Origin: Scedosporium boydii
Lineage: Eukaryota > Ascomycota > Sordariomycetes > Microascales > Microascaceae
Length of the DNA stretch: 64,000 nt
Direction of reading: 5' to 3'
Assembly (NCBI GenBank): GCA_002221725.1
Contig: NJFT01000021.1
Coordinates: 62,001 to 126,000 of the forward strand
This document shows, in pieces, positions 35,024 to 46,614 of the stretch. The notes beneath the pieces were generated by a model that made no database searches, was not told where the DNA came from, and was given only the letters and a program-made list of their open reading frames with translations. The translations under genes were made by a program, and so were the position numbers. How positions within the stretch are numbered: position 1 is the stretch's first letter; every line of letters begins with the position of its first letter.

Positions 35024-36851
35024 ATGTCCGTCTTTTCCGACGTTCGAGGCACGGCACATTCTTGCGCCTCCCTGTTTTGGAATTTCTGGGAAACACACAG
35101 CGAGTTCCTGCACGTCGAACTGAAGATCCTCGTCATCACCCTCACCATACTCTACGTCGGCTCTCATGCAACTCTTCATCGACCCGCTTCTGCACAGCCA
35201 CGGAAGAAGGGCAAGACACCTTCTTCGTATGGCGATGAAAACGAAGAGGAAGACGAGAAGCCCAACAACATAGGTGGACTACAGCCCTCCGATGCCATCG
35301 TCTTCCCTATCATGGCTTCCGTCGCATTGGTGGGCATGTACTACGTCATTCAGTATCTGCGCAAAGCGGACCTCCTTAATCTTGTGATGCGTTGGTACAC
35401 ATCTGTTGTCTCCGTCGGAAGCCTGGTCACGCTTTACAGTCACGGGTTGCAGCTCGCAACGAGCTTCGTCTTCCCGCGATATTGGACGGCCAATGGCGGA
35501 ACTATCTATCGGGCCAACCAAGTCACCCGCCGCCATCATGTTTGGGAGCAGGGCAAGGCGGTGAAGGATCAAGACACTGCCGAGATGCCCCTTGGTCCTC
35601 TCCCTTACGCCAAAGCCCCTTTCCGCCTGCCGGCGTCAGCTCAGAACTTTTTGTGGGAGCTCCGGGGGCTTTTCACTGAGAAATGGATCCTCGAGATTAA
35701 GGTTCATGGCATCCTTAGTGAAAAGATGCCGCTACGTTTCCAACACGGTCTCGCTGCGTTCATGGCTGTGATGACGATTCTCGTCTACAACTTGACCAAT
35801 TCTGCCCTGCTTTCCAATATACTAGGTCTTGCCTTTTGCTATGCGACGCAGCAGCTCTTGTCACCGACGAAATTTGTCACGGGGTTTCTCGTTCTGATAG
35901 GCTTGTTTGTGTACGATATTGTCATGGTATTTTACACGTACGTTTTATCAAGACCGGGCTTTCTCACTATGAATAACTATGAATAAGTAACTAACAATTC
36001 ATTACAGACCTTTCATGATAACGGTGGCTACTAAGGTCGACGCACCTGTCAAGTTGACGATACAGACTGGCTCTAAGTCGAACCTCTTAGGATTGGGAGA
36101 CATTGTCATTCCGGGTATTATGGTTGCCCTCGCCCTTCGGTTCGATCTCTGGATGCACTACCAGCGAAAGGTGCAATATGTCGCCGTCGATGCGAAAACC
36201 GAATCCAGTGAAGAAAAGAAATCTGACCAGCTTACGCAACCTACAAGCCCGAGGCGGGTTGCCAAGAGAGCCCAATACACCGACGTGACCGGAACTTGGG
36301 GCGACTGGTTCTGGACTTCGAGGCTCGCATTCCCGTTCCGAACCTCACAACAACCCCCGGAGATCCTTGCATCCTCATTTCCTAAGCCCTATTTTTATGC
36401 TTCACTCCTTGGCTATGCTATGGGTATGGGATTTACGATGACAATGCTCATGGTATTTAAGCACGGACAGCCGGCCCTTCTTTATCTCGTTCCCGGTCTT
36501 ATCGGATCTCTACTCCTTACCGGTCTCGTTCGAGGTGAGATTCGGGAAATGATGATGTATAACGAAGATGGCAGCCTTGATGTGGAAGATGCCGAGGTTG
36601 AACTGGACCAGAATGGCAGGCTCCTTCGCATTATAGAAGCTAAAGAGGAGGAGAAAGGAAATGAGAAAGGAGATGGCAAACAGGACGAAAGTAGCGGCGA
36701 AGAGAAGAAGGAAGGAGAGACAGCCACAGGCAGCGAAGTGGCCGAGGGCCACCAGGAAAAGAAGAAGCAGCCCGACGTCCTGCTGATTCGAATCTCTGCG
36801 CCAACTATTGACGCTGGGGACAACGCACAGTCGAAGATTCACGAGGAGTAG
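35024..36851 (+). CDS. Signal peptide peptidase (intramembrane aspartyl protease, family A22B)
   Basis: Two exons, join(35024..35937, 36008..36851), 585 residues, with the junction reading DIVMVFYT-PFMITVA. Nine or so hydrophobic segments can be seen. The catalytic motifs of the presenilin/SPP family are present: YD in GLFVYDIVMVF (about residue 297), GLGD in SNLLGLGDIVIPG (about 336) and the PAL motif in GQPALLYLVPG (about 446). SPP sits in the ER membrane, cleaves signal-peptide remnants and some tail-anchored proteins, and in moulds helps SREBP processing and hypoxia response. A 40-residue acidic cytosolic insert follows the first segment. A long Glu/Lys-rich C-terminal tail lacks an obvious ER-retrieval signal. 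Confidence 0.93.
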
Positions 36852-39295
36852 CCAAAAGAAATTTGGGCGACGGGCTTTTTTTTAATTGTACTTTTATAAC
36901 ATGGGTTTAGCGATCGGGGGCAATTAGATTAAGAACGAACGACAACACGGTTAGACATGTATAGAAGAATCGTTTCCCTCCTATTTGAGGGGCCTACTAG
37001 TGAAAGGTATTTTCCAGAGACGACCAGTGTGACATTCAACGATCAAATCTATGTATTTCTAGCCTGCATTGGTAGGTAATTCTCGGCGTTAGTTCAGTTC
37101 TGACCGCAGAAAACCGTGATCCCCCACACCACGTAAAGGTTCAGGCTCAAGCAAGGGACCCTCCACAAGGTTTCGTCAAGACGTCCGGGATCCTCCGCTC
37201 CGGATGAGGAAGAGACTCCAGCGACTCGCATCCTCCAGGTTTCATCGGGGTTGCCCAACAGTCGGCGTTAAGATGGGCGGCGTATAGACAAAAAAATCGA
37301 TCCTCTGTATGTAAGAAAAGAAAAGAAGAAGAAAAAGAAAAAGTAACTGGGAGAATAGAAAAGGGGTGGGGAGTCAAGGAAGATAAAAAGGGACAAGATG
37401 ATGTCTCTTGTGTGTGCCAGGTTCACCAACGAGGAGCCCAACGACGAAAGGGGAATTCCACCAGGGTGCCTCGTATGGGAAGGCGGTCGGGGAACTCAAA
37501 CCCTCTATCACAGGACAAGAGCTGATATCGCGGCAACAGTGTCAAACCGGGGAATACTATCGACCTGGGAGACTGTTGACCGCGGCTCGATTGTCGTGCG
37601 GCGCCATTCCGCAACCATGGCGTCTAGTCGATTGTCTCGGAATTTTGAAGAAAAAAACATAAACTCGGGGAAACTCCAGCTCCATTTTCCCTTCAAGACT
37701 GAGGAAAACGGAGCGGAGGTTTGTCATCTGGCGTTCCTTTGACCCTTCCCCTTTTCTTTTGGGCTCCTTCGATCCCACGGGGAGAATTAAAGCGGTGCGA
37801 ACTCGATCCTTCGACTGGTGGAGAGGCTCTACATCTCTCAAAACCTTTGCTCCGAATTCGGAGCCTCGACGACATGTTCGGGGTCCGCGATTTCGCGTCG
37901 TTGCGCAGAAAATATCAGCGGACGGGAACGTCGCAAGGCCGTATCGAGGGCAAAAGGAGGGAAGTGAGTTCATCTCGGGGAACCAGGAGGCGATGCTCAA
38001 GCAGGTAGGAAGGTTCTCTCATGGGCGAGGGAGGTGAAAGAAGTGAAGAAGAGGAGGGGGTGGCGGGCGTAGGCTGGACTCCGAGATACGCCGGGCCCTA
38101 GCATGATCTCGGAGGTGGCAGCGAGGCCGGCGTGGGAGACGGAGAAGACCGGGCGTAAGAGCCGGGTGATAGATCTCAGGTCTCCCGCGTGTCCCAGGTC
38201 ATTTCGGGAGATGCTAGATAGATGCAGTCTCTAGACGGGGACACGGAAGGGACAAAAAAGCAGATTGTCCGGCGGCTGCGCAGGGCAGCGGCAAAGTCTC
38301 AAGGATAACTCGACTTGAGAGGAGGGCAAGCTCTAGGCCATTCCGCCGTGGGGAGACTTGGGGCGGAGTGTTGCTGCCGGGTTGTCAAGGGATGGCGAAA
38401 GCGATGCTAACACCAAGGGGGAGAGCATGTCCGGTAGGGGGGGTGCTGGTTGACTTTGGTGAGCCCGAATCCGAAATGGTCTCACAGATGTCCTGGCACG
38501 GTGGTGCCGGGAGGCTTCAATTGGTGATGCAGGATTCTCCCGGGGGAGGACTCGGGGAGAATCTGCTGGGGAGAAGAAGAGAGCGAGAGAGGAGATGGGA
38601 CGTGAGTGGGCATGGAATCGCGATTTTTATAGATAGTCACACACATGCAGCGGATCAGCGCAATGATTGACGTTCAAAGAGTCGACAAGGATCTATTGAA
38701 CTGTATCTTAGTATCTTGCGTAGATGCGTCGATTAACTAGATCGATCGGGGGTAACCTTGAAGCCAAACCCCTCAACGGTGCACCGCATTCTCCAAAAGG
38801 GATCATTCAATGGAATGATTTGCGTAGGCTCAAACAGAAAAACAGCCGATTCTCGAAGCTTCAATGCTTCTGAAGCACAGCTAAAGTCGCACTAAAACTT
38901 GCCCGTCCCCGCGCTTTGCTGCTTTTCTCCGTCACGGCCCGGAACATCTGAAACGAAGACCCTTGCGAGGCGGCACCTGCGCGACCCTTTCCCCTTTTTA
39001 ACTTTGTTTCACAGGCGAAACGACCCCTACTTTGGATTCTTTTGTATTGTTACTTCGTACTCGTTCAACGGAGCTTCCCAGAGAGTAGTTCCCGAGGAAT
39101 TAAGCTCGAGATTCGAATTGATCAATTGAAGCCAGCCACAGCGCGCATCTCGACGTACGATCGAGTCGAGCCAAGGCGCCCGTTCCCCCTCCCCAGTGTC
39201 TGAGTTCGCAAGTCCCTGCTTGTCCTTTCTCCTTGGCCCCGGCTCTTGTACTTCGTCGACGGTATTTCCCCCCCAGGGCGAAGGCATCCAATACC
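36852..39295. other. Intergenic, 2.4 kb
   Basis: Between two plus-strand genes. Many overlapping frames occur at 37.1-38.1 kb on both strands, but none carries a known domain or clean splice structure. The 37,750-38,600 segment is G-rich on the plus strand. A perfect TACTTCGTA lies at 39,051-39,059, about 240 bases before the next ATG. A non-coding transcript is possible but not supported. Confidence 0.45.
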
Positions 39296-40515
39296 ATGGC
39301 TGGCAAGGGCCCAGCCGTGACTGTGTTGCAGTGGGTTGTTGACACGAGGGACCTGTTCCCTGAAGCGACCGAAACGAAACAGCTCGAGAAAGTCGTAAGT
39401 CAAATTGTCTCTTGTCTTTCTTCCCTTGTTTCTCGATACCCTTCGCCACTGTTTTAGTTCATGTAGCATTTAGAGTTTAGAGTTTGGATGAGCTACGGAA
39501 AGACGAAAGAGGCATTTCGCTTATCTTCCCCCAACCCACCTCCCGATTCACATGAACCCCCATCTCGCCCTAGGTCTCTCTTTGTTGAACCGCCTCGCCG
39601 TAGTTCCTTTCTCACCGCCGCTATCCCGGCTCTCAAAACCCTCTCTAGGCATCCCGGTACCTCTCTCTCGTATCCGTGCCCGAGAGCACCGCAGCGCTGA
39701 AATACGTCTTCCCCCGAGACGCCAAGCTCTCCCTGGCCTCTTCCCTCCTCAAACGCCACGCCATCTCCCTCACAACCTCTCTTCCATGGTCCTCCTCCGA
39801 AGCAACCCGTGATCCCCGCGGGAAGCCCGTTTGCCTCGACTCCTCAGGCCGGGAACCCCTAGCCTTCAACGTCAGCCACCAAGATGGCCTCGTTGTGCTT
39901 TTCGGCATAGCCGGCTACGGCAGTCCCGCCTCTTCATCTATTTCTGACTCGCGTTCAGAGACGAGGAAAGTAGAGGTAGGCGTTGACGTTGTGAGTTGCG
40001 CCGAGCGACGGCAACGTGATCTCGAGACTATCCAACGAGCCGGGGGCTGGTCCGACTTCATCTCCGTGTATGAGTCCGTATTCTCGCCTCGTGAGCTGAG
40101 CTATCTTGGCGCCCTCGAGTCCCAGCGATTGAGTGTTGACGAGAGGTTGAGGTATTTCTACGCCCTCTGGTGTCTCAAGGAGGCCTATGTCAAGATGACC
40201 GGCGAGGCGTTGCTTGCTGAGTGGATTTTGGGATTGGAGTTCCCCAGCTTCAAGCCACCTCCTCCTGCTGACCAGGATCGAGACGGGAGGAACCTGCGGT
40301 GCGGGGAGGTTGCGCGAGACATTGAGGTTGTAAGAGACGGTAAAAGGGACCTTGGCGTGAGGATGGAATTGATGAGTTTGGGAAAGGATTATATGATTGG
40401 GGTTGCTGTGAGAACACCTGGTAGAGCAGAGGATGCCTCTGGGTTTCAGCTTGGGAATTACGAAATGGTGGATCTTGAGGATATACGCGCATATGCCGAA
40501 AGCCACCGGGCGTAG
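39296..40515 (+). CDS. npgA: 4'-Phosphopantetheinyl transferase (NpgA/PptA type)
   Basis: Two exons, join(39296..39394, 39649..40515), 321 residues. Exon 1 gives LQWVVDTRDLFPEATETKQLEKV. The CTAG acceptor at 39648 rejoins in phase 0 to ASRYLSLVSVPESTAALKYVFPRDAKLSLASSLLK, as in the fungal broad-range transferases. Magnesium and CoA motifs follow: VEVGVDVVSC near residue 142 and FYALWCLKEAYVKMTGEAL near 205 (W-C-x-K-E-x-x-x-K). The enzyme loads phosphopantetheine onto acyl and peptidyl carrier domains of polyketide and peptide synthetases and of lysine biosynthesis enzymes. It is a genome-wide activator, so its position 13 kb from the gene cluster at the right edge may be chance. Confidence 0.92.
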
Positions 40516-40911
40516 TCGTGAACGAAAGCAAAGAAGAAGAATTAAGTAGTTGCATGAGTGACGTCCATATATTTTTGTTTCCCGTGTCCAACAAAGCTTG
40601 GTGGACTCTTTGCTCGAATGCGGGAACCGTCTTTGCAAGACATGAACTTGGGAGGAGTAGCTGTTAGTATCTGCCATCTTTACTGACGTCTTCCCACTCA
40701 TCCTCTCTCTGGTAACCCGCAAAGTCTCTCTCCGGACCACTCCGCGTTAACCCAAAAGAAAAGAAGCTACGAGGGCACAAAAACAAGGGGAGGAGGGTAA
40801 GCAGAGCTTCCCCGAACCGTTCGACCGCGTTCGATACACTATGAGACGTCGACGCAGCAAGCCTGCTTCAACAAGGCAATCTCCCGAAATGAAAATTGGT
40901 TACGCTAAAAG

Positions 40912-40954
<43 letters not shown>
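40912..40954 (+). repeat. Homopolymer A tract (43 bases)
   Basis: An uninterrupted run of 43 adenines in the convergent 3' spacer between the phosphopantetheinyl transferase and the SRP receptor gene. The exact length may be an assembly artefact, since such tracts are hard to sequence. Confidence 0.95.
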
Positions 40955-40959
<5 letters not shown>

Positions 40960-41052
40960 CAGAGTTGAGGCGAACATGGCCAAAGTGTCATTTTTTCTAT
41001 CATTATCCATCTCCTATACAAAATGGACAACTAATCCCAAGTTGCCCGCGCC

Positions 41053-43284
41053 TCAAGACGTGGGGCTGAGAAGTTTCTCTACAGCCCATTTAACGGAAAA
41101 GTTCCTCAAATCAGAGTAATGCTGTCCGACGCCGACAAAGAGAACCGGCACATTCGTCGCATGCACGAGACTGACGAGCGTTCCCACCATGTCGCCCACC
41201 GTGTCACATTTAGAGATGATGAACCCATCAAGAGTCCTGGATGATCCAAAAGCAGCGTTAAAGTTGCGAGCCTGCGCGACAGAGTCCGTCCCCACGAGAG
41301 CCTAATGGAAAGAGTTAGTTTTAGGTATGATATATAATCCATGAGGCCATGAATGCTCACCTCTCCAACCATAAGAATCTTGTCAGGCTGGGCAAATTTC
41401 GCAAACTTCTCGAGCGAGGACATGAGCCGCTGGTCATTGTGTCGACGGCCCGCCGTATCAATGAGCACAACGTCAAAGTCTTCACTGGCCGCATATGCGA
41501 CGGCGTCCTTGGCGACGGCAGCGGCATCCTTGCCGTATCCCCTTTGGTAGAGTTCCACCTGCCCGCCTTCACGGGACGTCAGTTCCTTTAGGTTACGGAC
41601 GTGCACCGCCAACTGCTCTACCGCGCCGGACCTGAAGGTATCACCCGCAGCGATGAGGACCTTGTACTTGTTTTGCAAGAGGAAGAAACAAATCTTGGAC
41701 AGGTTCGTGGATTTCCCAACACCGTTGACTCCAACGATTGACATGACATAAGGCCGGCGCGTCCTTCCGGAGAGCCTCGAGGGGTTAGTGATGGCATCAA
41801 TCTCGCGCAAAAGGTCTAGCGAAGATGTTGGAGTAAGCATCTTCGTCAAGGATGCTTCCATGGCAGATTTTATCCTAGCGTTGATGCCTGCAAGTTGGGG
41901 CAGGTGTGTTAGTTATTCCCAACCCATAAACGTGACGTCCGGGGCGGATGCTGGAAAAACTCACTCTCAAAACTGCCCGTCTTTACCCCGACTAGCTCCT
42001 TCTCAACGCCTTCACAGAGCCGGACGGCCGCCTCTCTAGCCACATTCTTCTTCAAAAGATGATCTTCCATCCCCTTCATCGCCTTGTCCAAATCTTCCTT
42101 GGTCAGGACCTTTCCACCAACAACATTTCGCAACATCCCGCTGATGGCGCTGAGTCCGGACCCAACGAGTCCACCAGAAGAACCTGACTTTGCGGCAGCG
42201 GCATTGGAACGCTCTTGAGCGGATTCCAGGAGGTCTTGCACTTCGTCGTCGAGGTCCTTCAACACGAACTGGCCCTTCGCAGTTTTGGCTCCCCAGGTTG
42301 ACGAATCGACGTGTTCAACAGCTGAAGACCTCCCAACATCGCCATCGGAGTCGCTTTGAGCATTGCTAGTCATCGAATAGTCGAGCTGAATATCGTCATC
42401 CTCCGTAGCCATTCCATCAGCATCCCACTTCCTTCCCTTCTTCTGCGCCTTGGTGTTCTTGGCCTTGCGCCGCGGAGACTCGTCTCCAGAGGATGCTGCC
42501 GCCGAGGCGGCATGTTGGACCTTGCGCTGACGTCTCGACATCTTTCCGGCCAGGCCTTTCGGTACAACAAGATGGTTTGCGCTCGGGGTGGTCGGTCGCG
42601 ATGCATTGGGACTCCCGATAGGGGAGTCTTCGGCCGCCGAAGTTTCGTTTTGAGTGACGTGACCTGCTTCTAGTTAGCATACTGGCAAGGGACTATGGAC
42701 TAAAGTGAGTCTAACTACGATGTATGAGACCTGGGGAAGCTGGAGGCTGCGCACCCCCGGACTCGAGGCCACCCGCATCTCCCTGTTCGACATGTATGCC
42801 TGACTTTTCCAAGGCTCGAACTTGCTGATCATAGTAATCGTCGAAATTTCCGCACTTCACGAGGGTAGTGTTTGGCTTCTTCAACTGTTCACCATAGAGA
42901 CCGATAAAGATGGCTTTGATATTATCCACAAATTGGTCGACCCAGGAGAGGTGAAGAAGTGATCTATAGACAGCCTGGTATAGTGGGATTAGTTCTAGTC
43001 CTCGACATGGAAATGTAATGTTTGTGAACCAGAAGAGGCGGGAGACTTACAACAAAGATGACACCCAGCTCCTTGACCATTGCCCATTTTAGGGTGTGCT
43101 GCTCGCTATGATATGGAGGGTTCGCTGTCGCAGACTGAGGATCCTTGGGACCGGCCACTGAGGCTTTCTCCTCTATGAATACATCCGAGATAAAGTTATT
43201 GATAATAGAAGGGCTGATCGGGGCGTACGAGCGCGACCAAAGGACCACCCCGGAGGTGGTCAGAATCGTAAAGGTATCCAACAT
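41053..43284 (-). CDS. SRP101: Signal recognition particle receptor alpha subunit
   Basis: Five exons, complement(join(41053..41301, 41361..41887, 41965..42663, 42719..42974, 43051..43284)), 654 residues. The N-terminal SRX (longin) domain starts MLDTFTILTTSGVVLWSRSYAP and anchors the protein to SR-beta. A charged linker (SRRQRKVQH, RRKAKNTKAQKKGRK) spans residues about 190-290. An N domain and a GTPase G domain follow: VGVNGVGKSTNLSKI (G1, about residue 446), AAGDTFRSGAVEQL (insertion-box), LIDTAGRRHNDQRLM (G3), IISKCDTVGDMVG (G4) and a closing VGVGQHYSDLRNF. It receives ribosome-SRP complexes at the ER. Every junction is phase-consistent, with canonical GT-AG borders. Confidence 0.93.
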
Positions 43285-44024
43285 TGTTTCCGACCAGAGG
43301 GGTAGTAACTTCGGTGTTCTTGTCTAGGGTGCCGCCTTCGGGGGAGCCTGTGCGTGATGAAAAGGCAAGAGAGGATTTTTGCGCGCGTGTCTCCCGAATG
43401 AACCGTGGATGGGAGACTGATCCCTTCGATGGTTGCGAGATTCTGTGGGTTCCAGATAAATGGAAATAGGGGTCCCGCCGAGTAGCGACATTCAAGGCTC
43501 CATGTTGGAATTTAGCTAGAAGTTGTTCGAAAGACAGCTTGCGAGCGGCGAATTTGGAAGGTGTGATGATTGGTTCGATAAGCAGCAGCCCACCACACAA
43601 CAAGGATTAGCGCACAGTTTTCACAGTTTGGGCGTCGCTTTCTCGCAGCTGTTGACACAAGCTGGCGCCGCGTTGACCTTGGCGCACAGAGACGCCACAG
43701 TGAAAACGCCACGTTTCTAGTTTCGATTCCAAGCGGACCGTCCTAATATTATCACGTGGATTTCATACTCCAGCTACCCCTGCAAGACTGCACCGTGGCT
43801 TCGACGGGGCAGAAAGCAAGAAGAGTGGCAGCCGGTGACGCTGTCATCAATAGGAGAACGATTCCAACCTCAAATCCCAAGCTGGCAACCAACCCTCGCG
43901 AATCCTAGCACGATAACCAACCCCATCGCCCGTCCTCCCTGGACCCCATTCCTTCCCTCTCCAGAGTTATAATCGAGCGGCTCTCCGACCCTTGCCATCG
44001 CCAAGCGAGGGTTCAGCGGCAAAG
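43285..44024. other. Divergent promoter region, SRP101 / YIF1
   Basis: Two secretory-pathway genes are transcribed away from this 740-base region. Short frames inside have no domain. A shared promoter is possible but not shown. Confidence 0.45.
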
Positions 44025-45168
44025 ATGAACCCCCCGAGCTACGCCCACTCGCCTCCCCTTCACCACCCCGTCCCGCAACATGTATCGTCCGTTCCACAAC
44101 TACGATCACCTCCTCCACCGGTACCCTCGCAGCCGCAGCAACCGGGCTATGGCAACCCCTACCAGCAGCAACCACAGCACGGCGGTGCGACGGGGAACGC
44201 CTGGGGACAATACGGACAGTTTATGAATGATCCCACAGCCCAGGTTGCAGCTCAGTTTGGGCAGACGGCTTTTAAGCATGGGCAGGAATACCTCGAACAA
44301 AACGTGAGTTTTATGCTAGTGCGACGGGCCTCTGGTTGATATGGAGACTCCGGTCAAGTGCGAGCTGAGAAATCTTAAACTAACATATTGGTGCTAGGTC
44401 AACCGATGGTTCAACTTCGCGACGCTTAAACCGTACTTCCAAGTCACGAACTCCTATGTGGTGAACAAACTGTTTCTGGTACTCTTCCCTTGGCGACATA
44501 AGCCTTGGTCACGGAAGCAGGCCCCTGGTCCTAATGGCCAGGATGGGTGGTATCTTCCTCCCCGCGATGATATCAACAGTCCAGACATGTATATACCAGG
44601 TACGCTCTCCCTCCCGCCAATTCTTCTATAGTGCGATGACGAAGGTCTCGAGAGGCATGCGCTAATGATCATGAGAATAGTTATGGCTGTTGTTACTTAT
44701 GTTCTTCTGTCGACCCTGATCGCGGGCCTGCGAGGAGACTTCCAGCCAGAAGTACTAGGAAAGACGGCATCCACAGCGTTAGTAGTGGTCATCATAGAGA
44801 TCCTGGTCCTAAAGCTTGGCTGCTACCTGCTTGGAATCTCGAACCAGTCACAGCTCCTCGACCTAATCGCATACTCGGGCTATAAATTTGTCGGCATGAT
44901 CGTCACCATCGCCCTCGCTCAGCTAGCCAGCGGCGGTCAGGGCACCGGAGGATGGGTAGGCTGGCTTGCTTTCAGCTACACGTTCCTCGCCAACTCTCTC
45001 TTCTTGATGCGCTCTCTCAAGTATGTCCTTTTACCAGAGAGTTCCAGCAACAGCGGTGGGCCGATGCAAACAGATTCGCGGGCGAAGAGGAGCCAGAGGA
45101 CTCAGTTCCTTTTTGCCTACTCTTATCTTGTACAGCTGGTCTTCATGTGGATGTTGACCAGGGCATAA
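44025..45168 (+). CDS. YIF1: YIF1 family ER-Golgi transport membrane protein
   Basis: Three exons, join(44025..44303, 44398..44599, 44681..45168), 322 residues. The N-terminal 60 residues are Pro/Gln-rich cytosolic sequence. They are followed by NDPTAQVAAQFGQTAFKHGQEY and VNRWFNFATLKPYFQVTNSYVVNKL, the conserved pre-membrane block of Yif1/Hrf1 proteins, and PDMYIPVMAVVTYVLLSTL, where intron 2 splits the valine codon. Four or five hydrophobic segments run to the C-terminus. Yif1 partners Yip1 on COPII vesicles and early Golgi in Rab-dependent transport. Codon use and structure are ordinary. This is the last clearly conserved housekeeping gene before the accessory region. Confidence 0.92.
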
Positions 45169-46614
45169 AAAGTTTTAATGGGAGAGGGGCATAATGAGAT
45201 GGGAATCGGAAATTATGCTCTTTATGGCACTTTCAAATATTTCTAGTAAGTAGAAGAATGGAGAAGTCGGTCGTGTACGAGGAGCGAGCATATCCGTGGG
45301 AATATAGCGAGGGGTGTTCGGGTCCGAAACTCTTTTCTAATAGACTTTTCACCTTGGTCATGTACAAATACCTGAAGAAGAAGAGAAGATAGCGCTGGGA
45401 TAGATATTTAATTCCTCTGGATTAAGAATTGTGAAGTCGAAGGTGGAAGGTAGAAGAGAAAAAACCCGTTCCCTTTACACAGGTAGGCTACTGCGCGATA
45501 GGCGCGCTCGTCTGCTCCACAGGCCGACTTTTTGAAAGCCCGGGCGGTAGAAGCAAGAGACAATCAGACATGTGTGGGCACCTGTCCGACAGGTGCATAA
45601 GAGACCTCGGTGGAGAAATTGGTAGGAATATGCCTCAAAAAACTACGAATTGTACAATGAACCTAGCCTGTCCTACAAGACTCTTCAGTAGCCAATGGCG
45701 TATATACTGAAATACGAACTCTTCACCATATATCGTGGATTCCTCTTGACTGTCTCCCGAACGAGCACGGCACAACCCTAGCCCTAGCTGTACGACCCTC
45801 TTGGTATGCGTGATATAAGTGTTACTAAACAGCCACCACTAGACTTTGGACTTGTCAATATCTTGGAGTAACTGGCGAACCTTGGACTCGGGCTTCATGA
45901 GAAAGTCGAGCGAAAGAACGATGTCCACCATAGACTATAGATAGCATTGGACTCCATCGAATCGATCTTGTAATTGCACACCAGACCCTCGACGACAAGT
46001 TCATAGTTTTGAGTACTCAGCGCGGAGCCCGACGGTGTCCTCCTTAGTCAGGCCAAGTTGGTTTTCGAGGAAGCCATTCGTCAGGCCCAACGTGACTTCC
46101 TGGACCCTTGTGCCTAGAATCACGGTTTCCGTTAGCTAGAGTCTTCGACAAACCCTAGAAGACAGAGGAGTGACAGGGATAGAGAGAAAGATGTCTAGAG
46201 CCCGGGGCGTGATACAGAGATCCCGCCACTCGTGCATGAAGGCAGTCATTTTTGTCGTGCCAAGGCTGTTACAAGCAAAAAACCAGGGGATCCATCACTT
46301 TCCAATAATTGTCCGGTATGGATGGGCTTCGAGTACACACAAGAGTACAAAGACTCGCTAATACCCTATATAGTATACTGCCTGAAACCGACCCAATCGC
46401 CCCAGTGGGCATGGCCTGGCCAACGCACGCATAAGGCGGACGCTGCACACTGCATGAGCCAGGGGCATCGCACCATTCTCAACTGTTCGCCTCCTCATCC
46501 TTGCTCGTCAAGAATACAGAAATCGAAGCTTCCCTACAAGAACGTCTGGCCTTGATAAAGCTAGAGCCTCGCGGGAAAAGAAAAACAATATCGCCGACCG
46601 GTGTAACTGTCAAT
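45169..46614. other. Spacer at the edge of the accessory region, 1.4 kb
   Basis: No gene is recognised. From about 45,700 onward the sequence has many stops in all frames and looks like decayed DNA. Confidence 0.4.

Noticed and set aside
37147..38037. Several overlapping frames of 60-147 codons on both strands between SPP and the phosphopantetheinyl transferase
   Set aside because: They shadow one another, lack recognisable motifs and cannot be joined by credible introns into one protein.
39296..40515. The phosphopantetheinyl transferase as a dedicated member of the cluster at 53.7-64 kb
   Set aside because: Housekeeping genes SRP101 and YIF1 and a decayed region lie between, and this enzyme is a single-copy general activator in most moulds.
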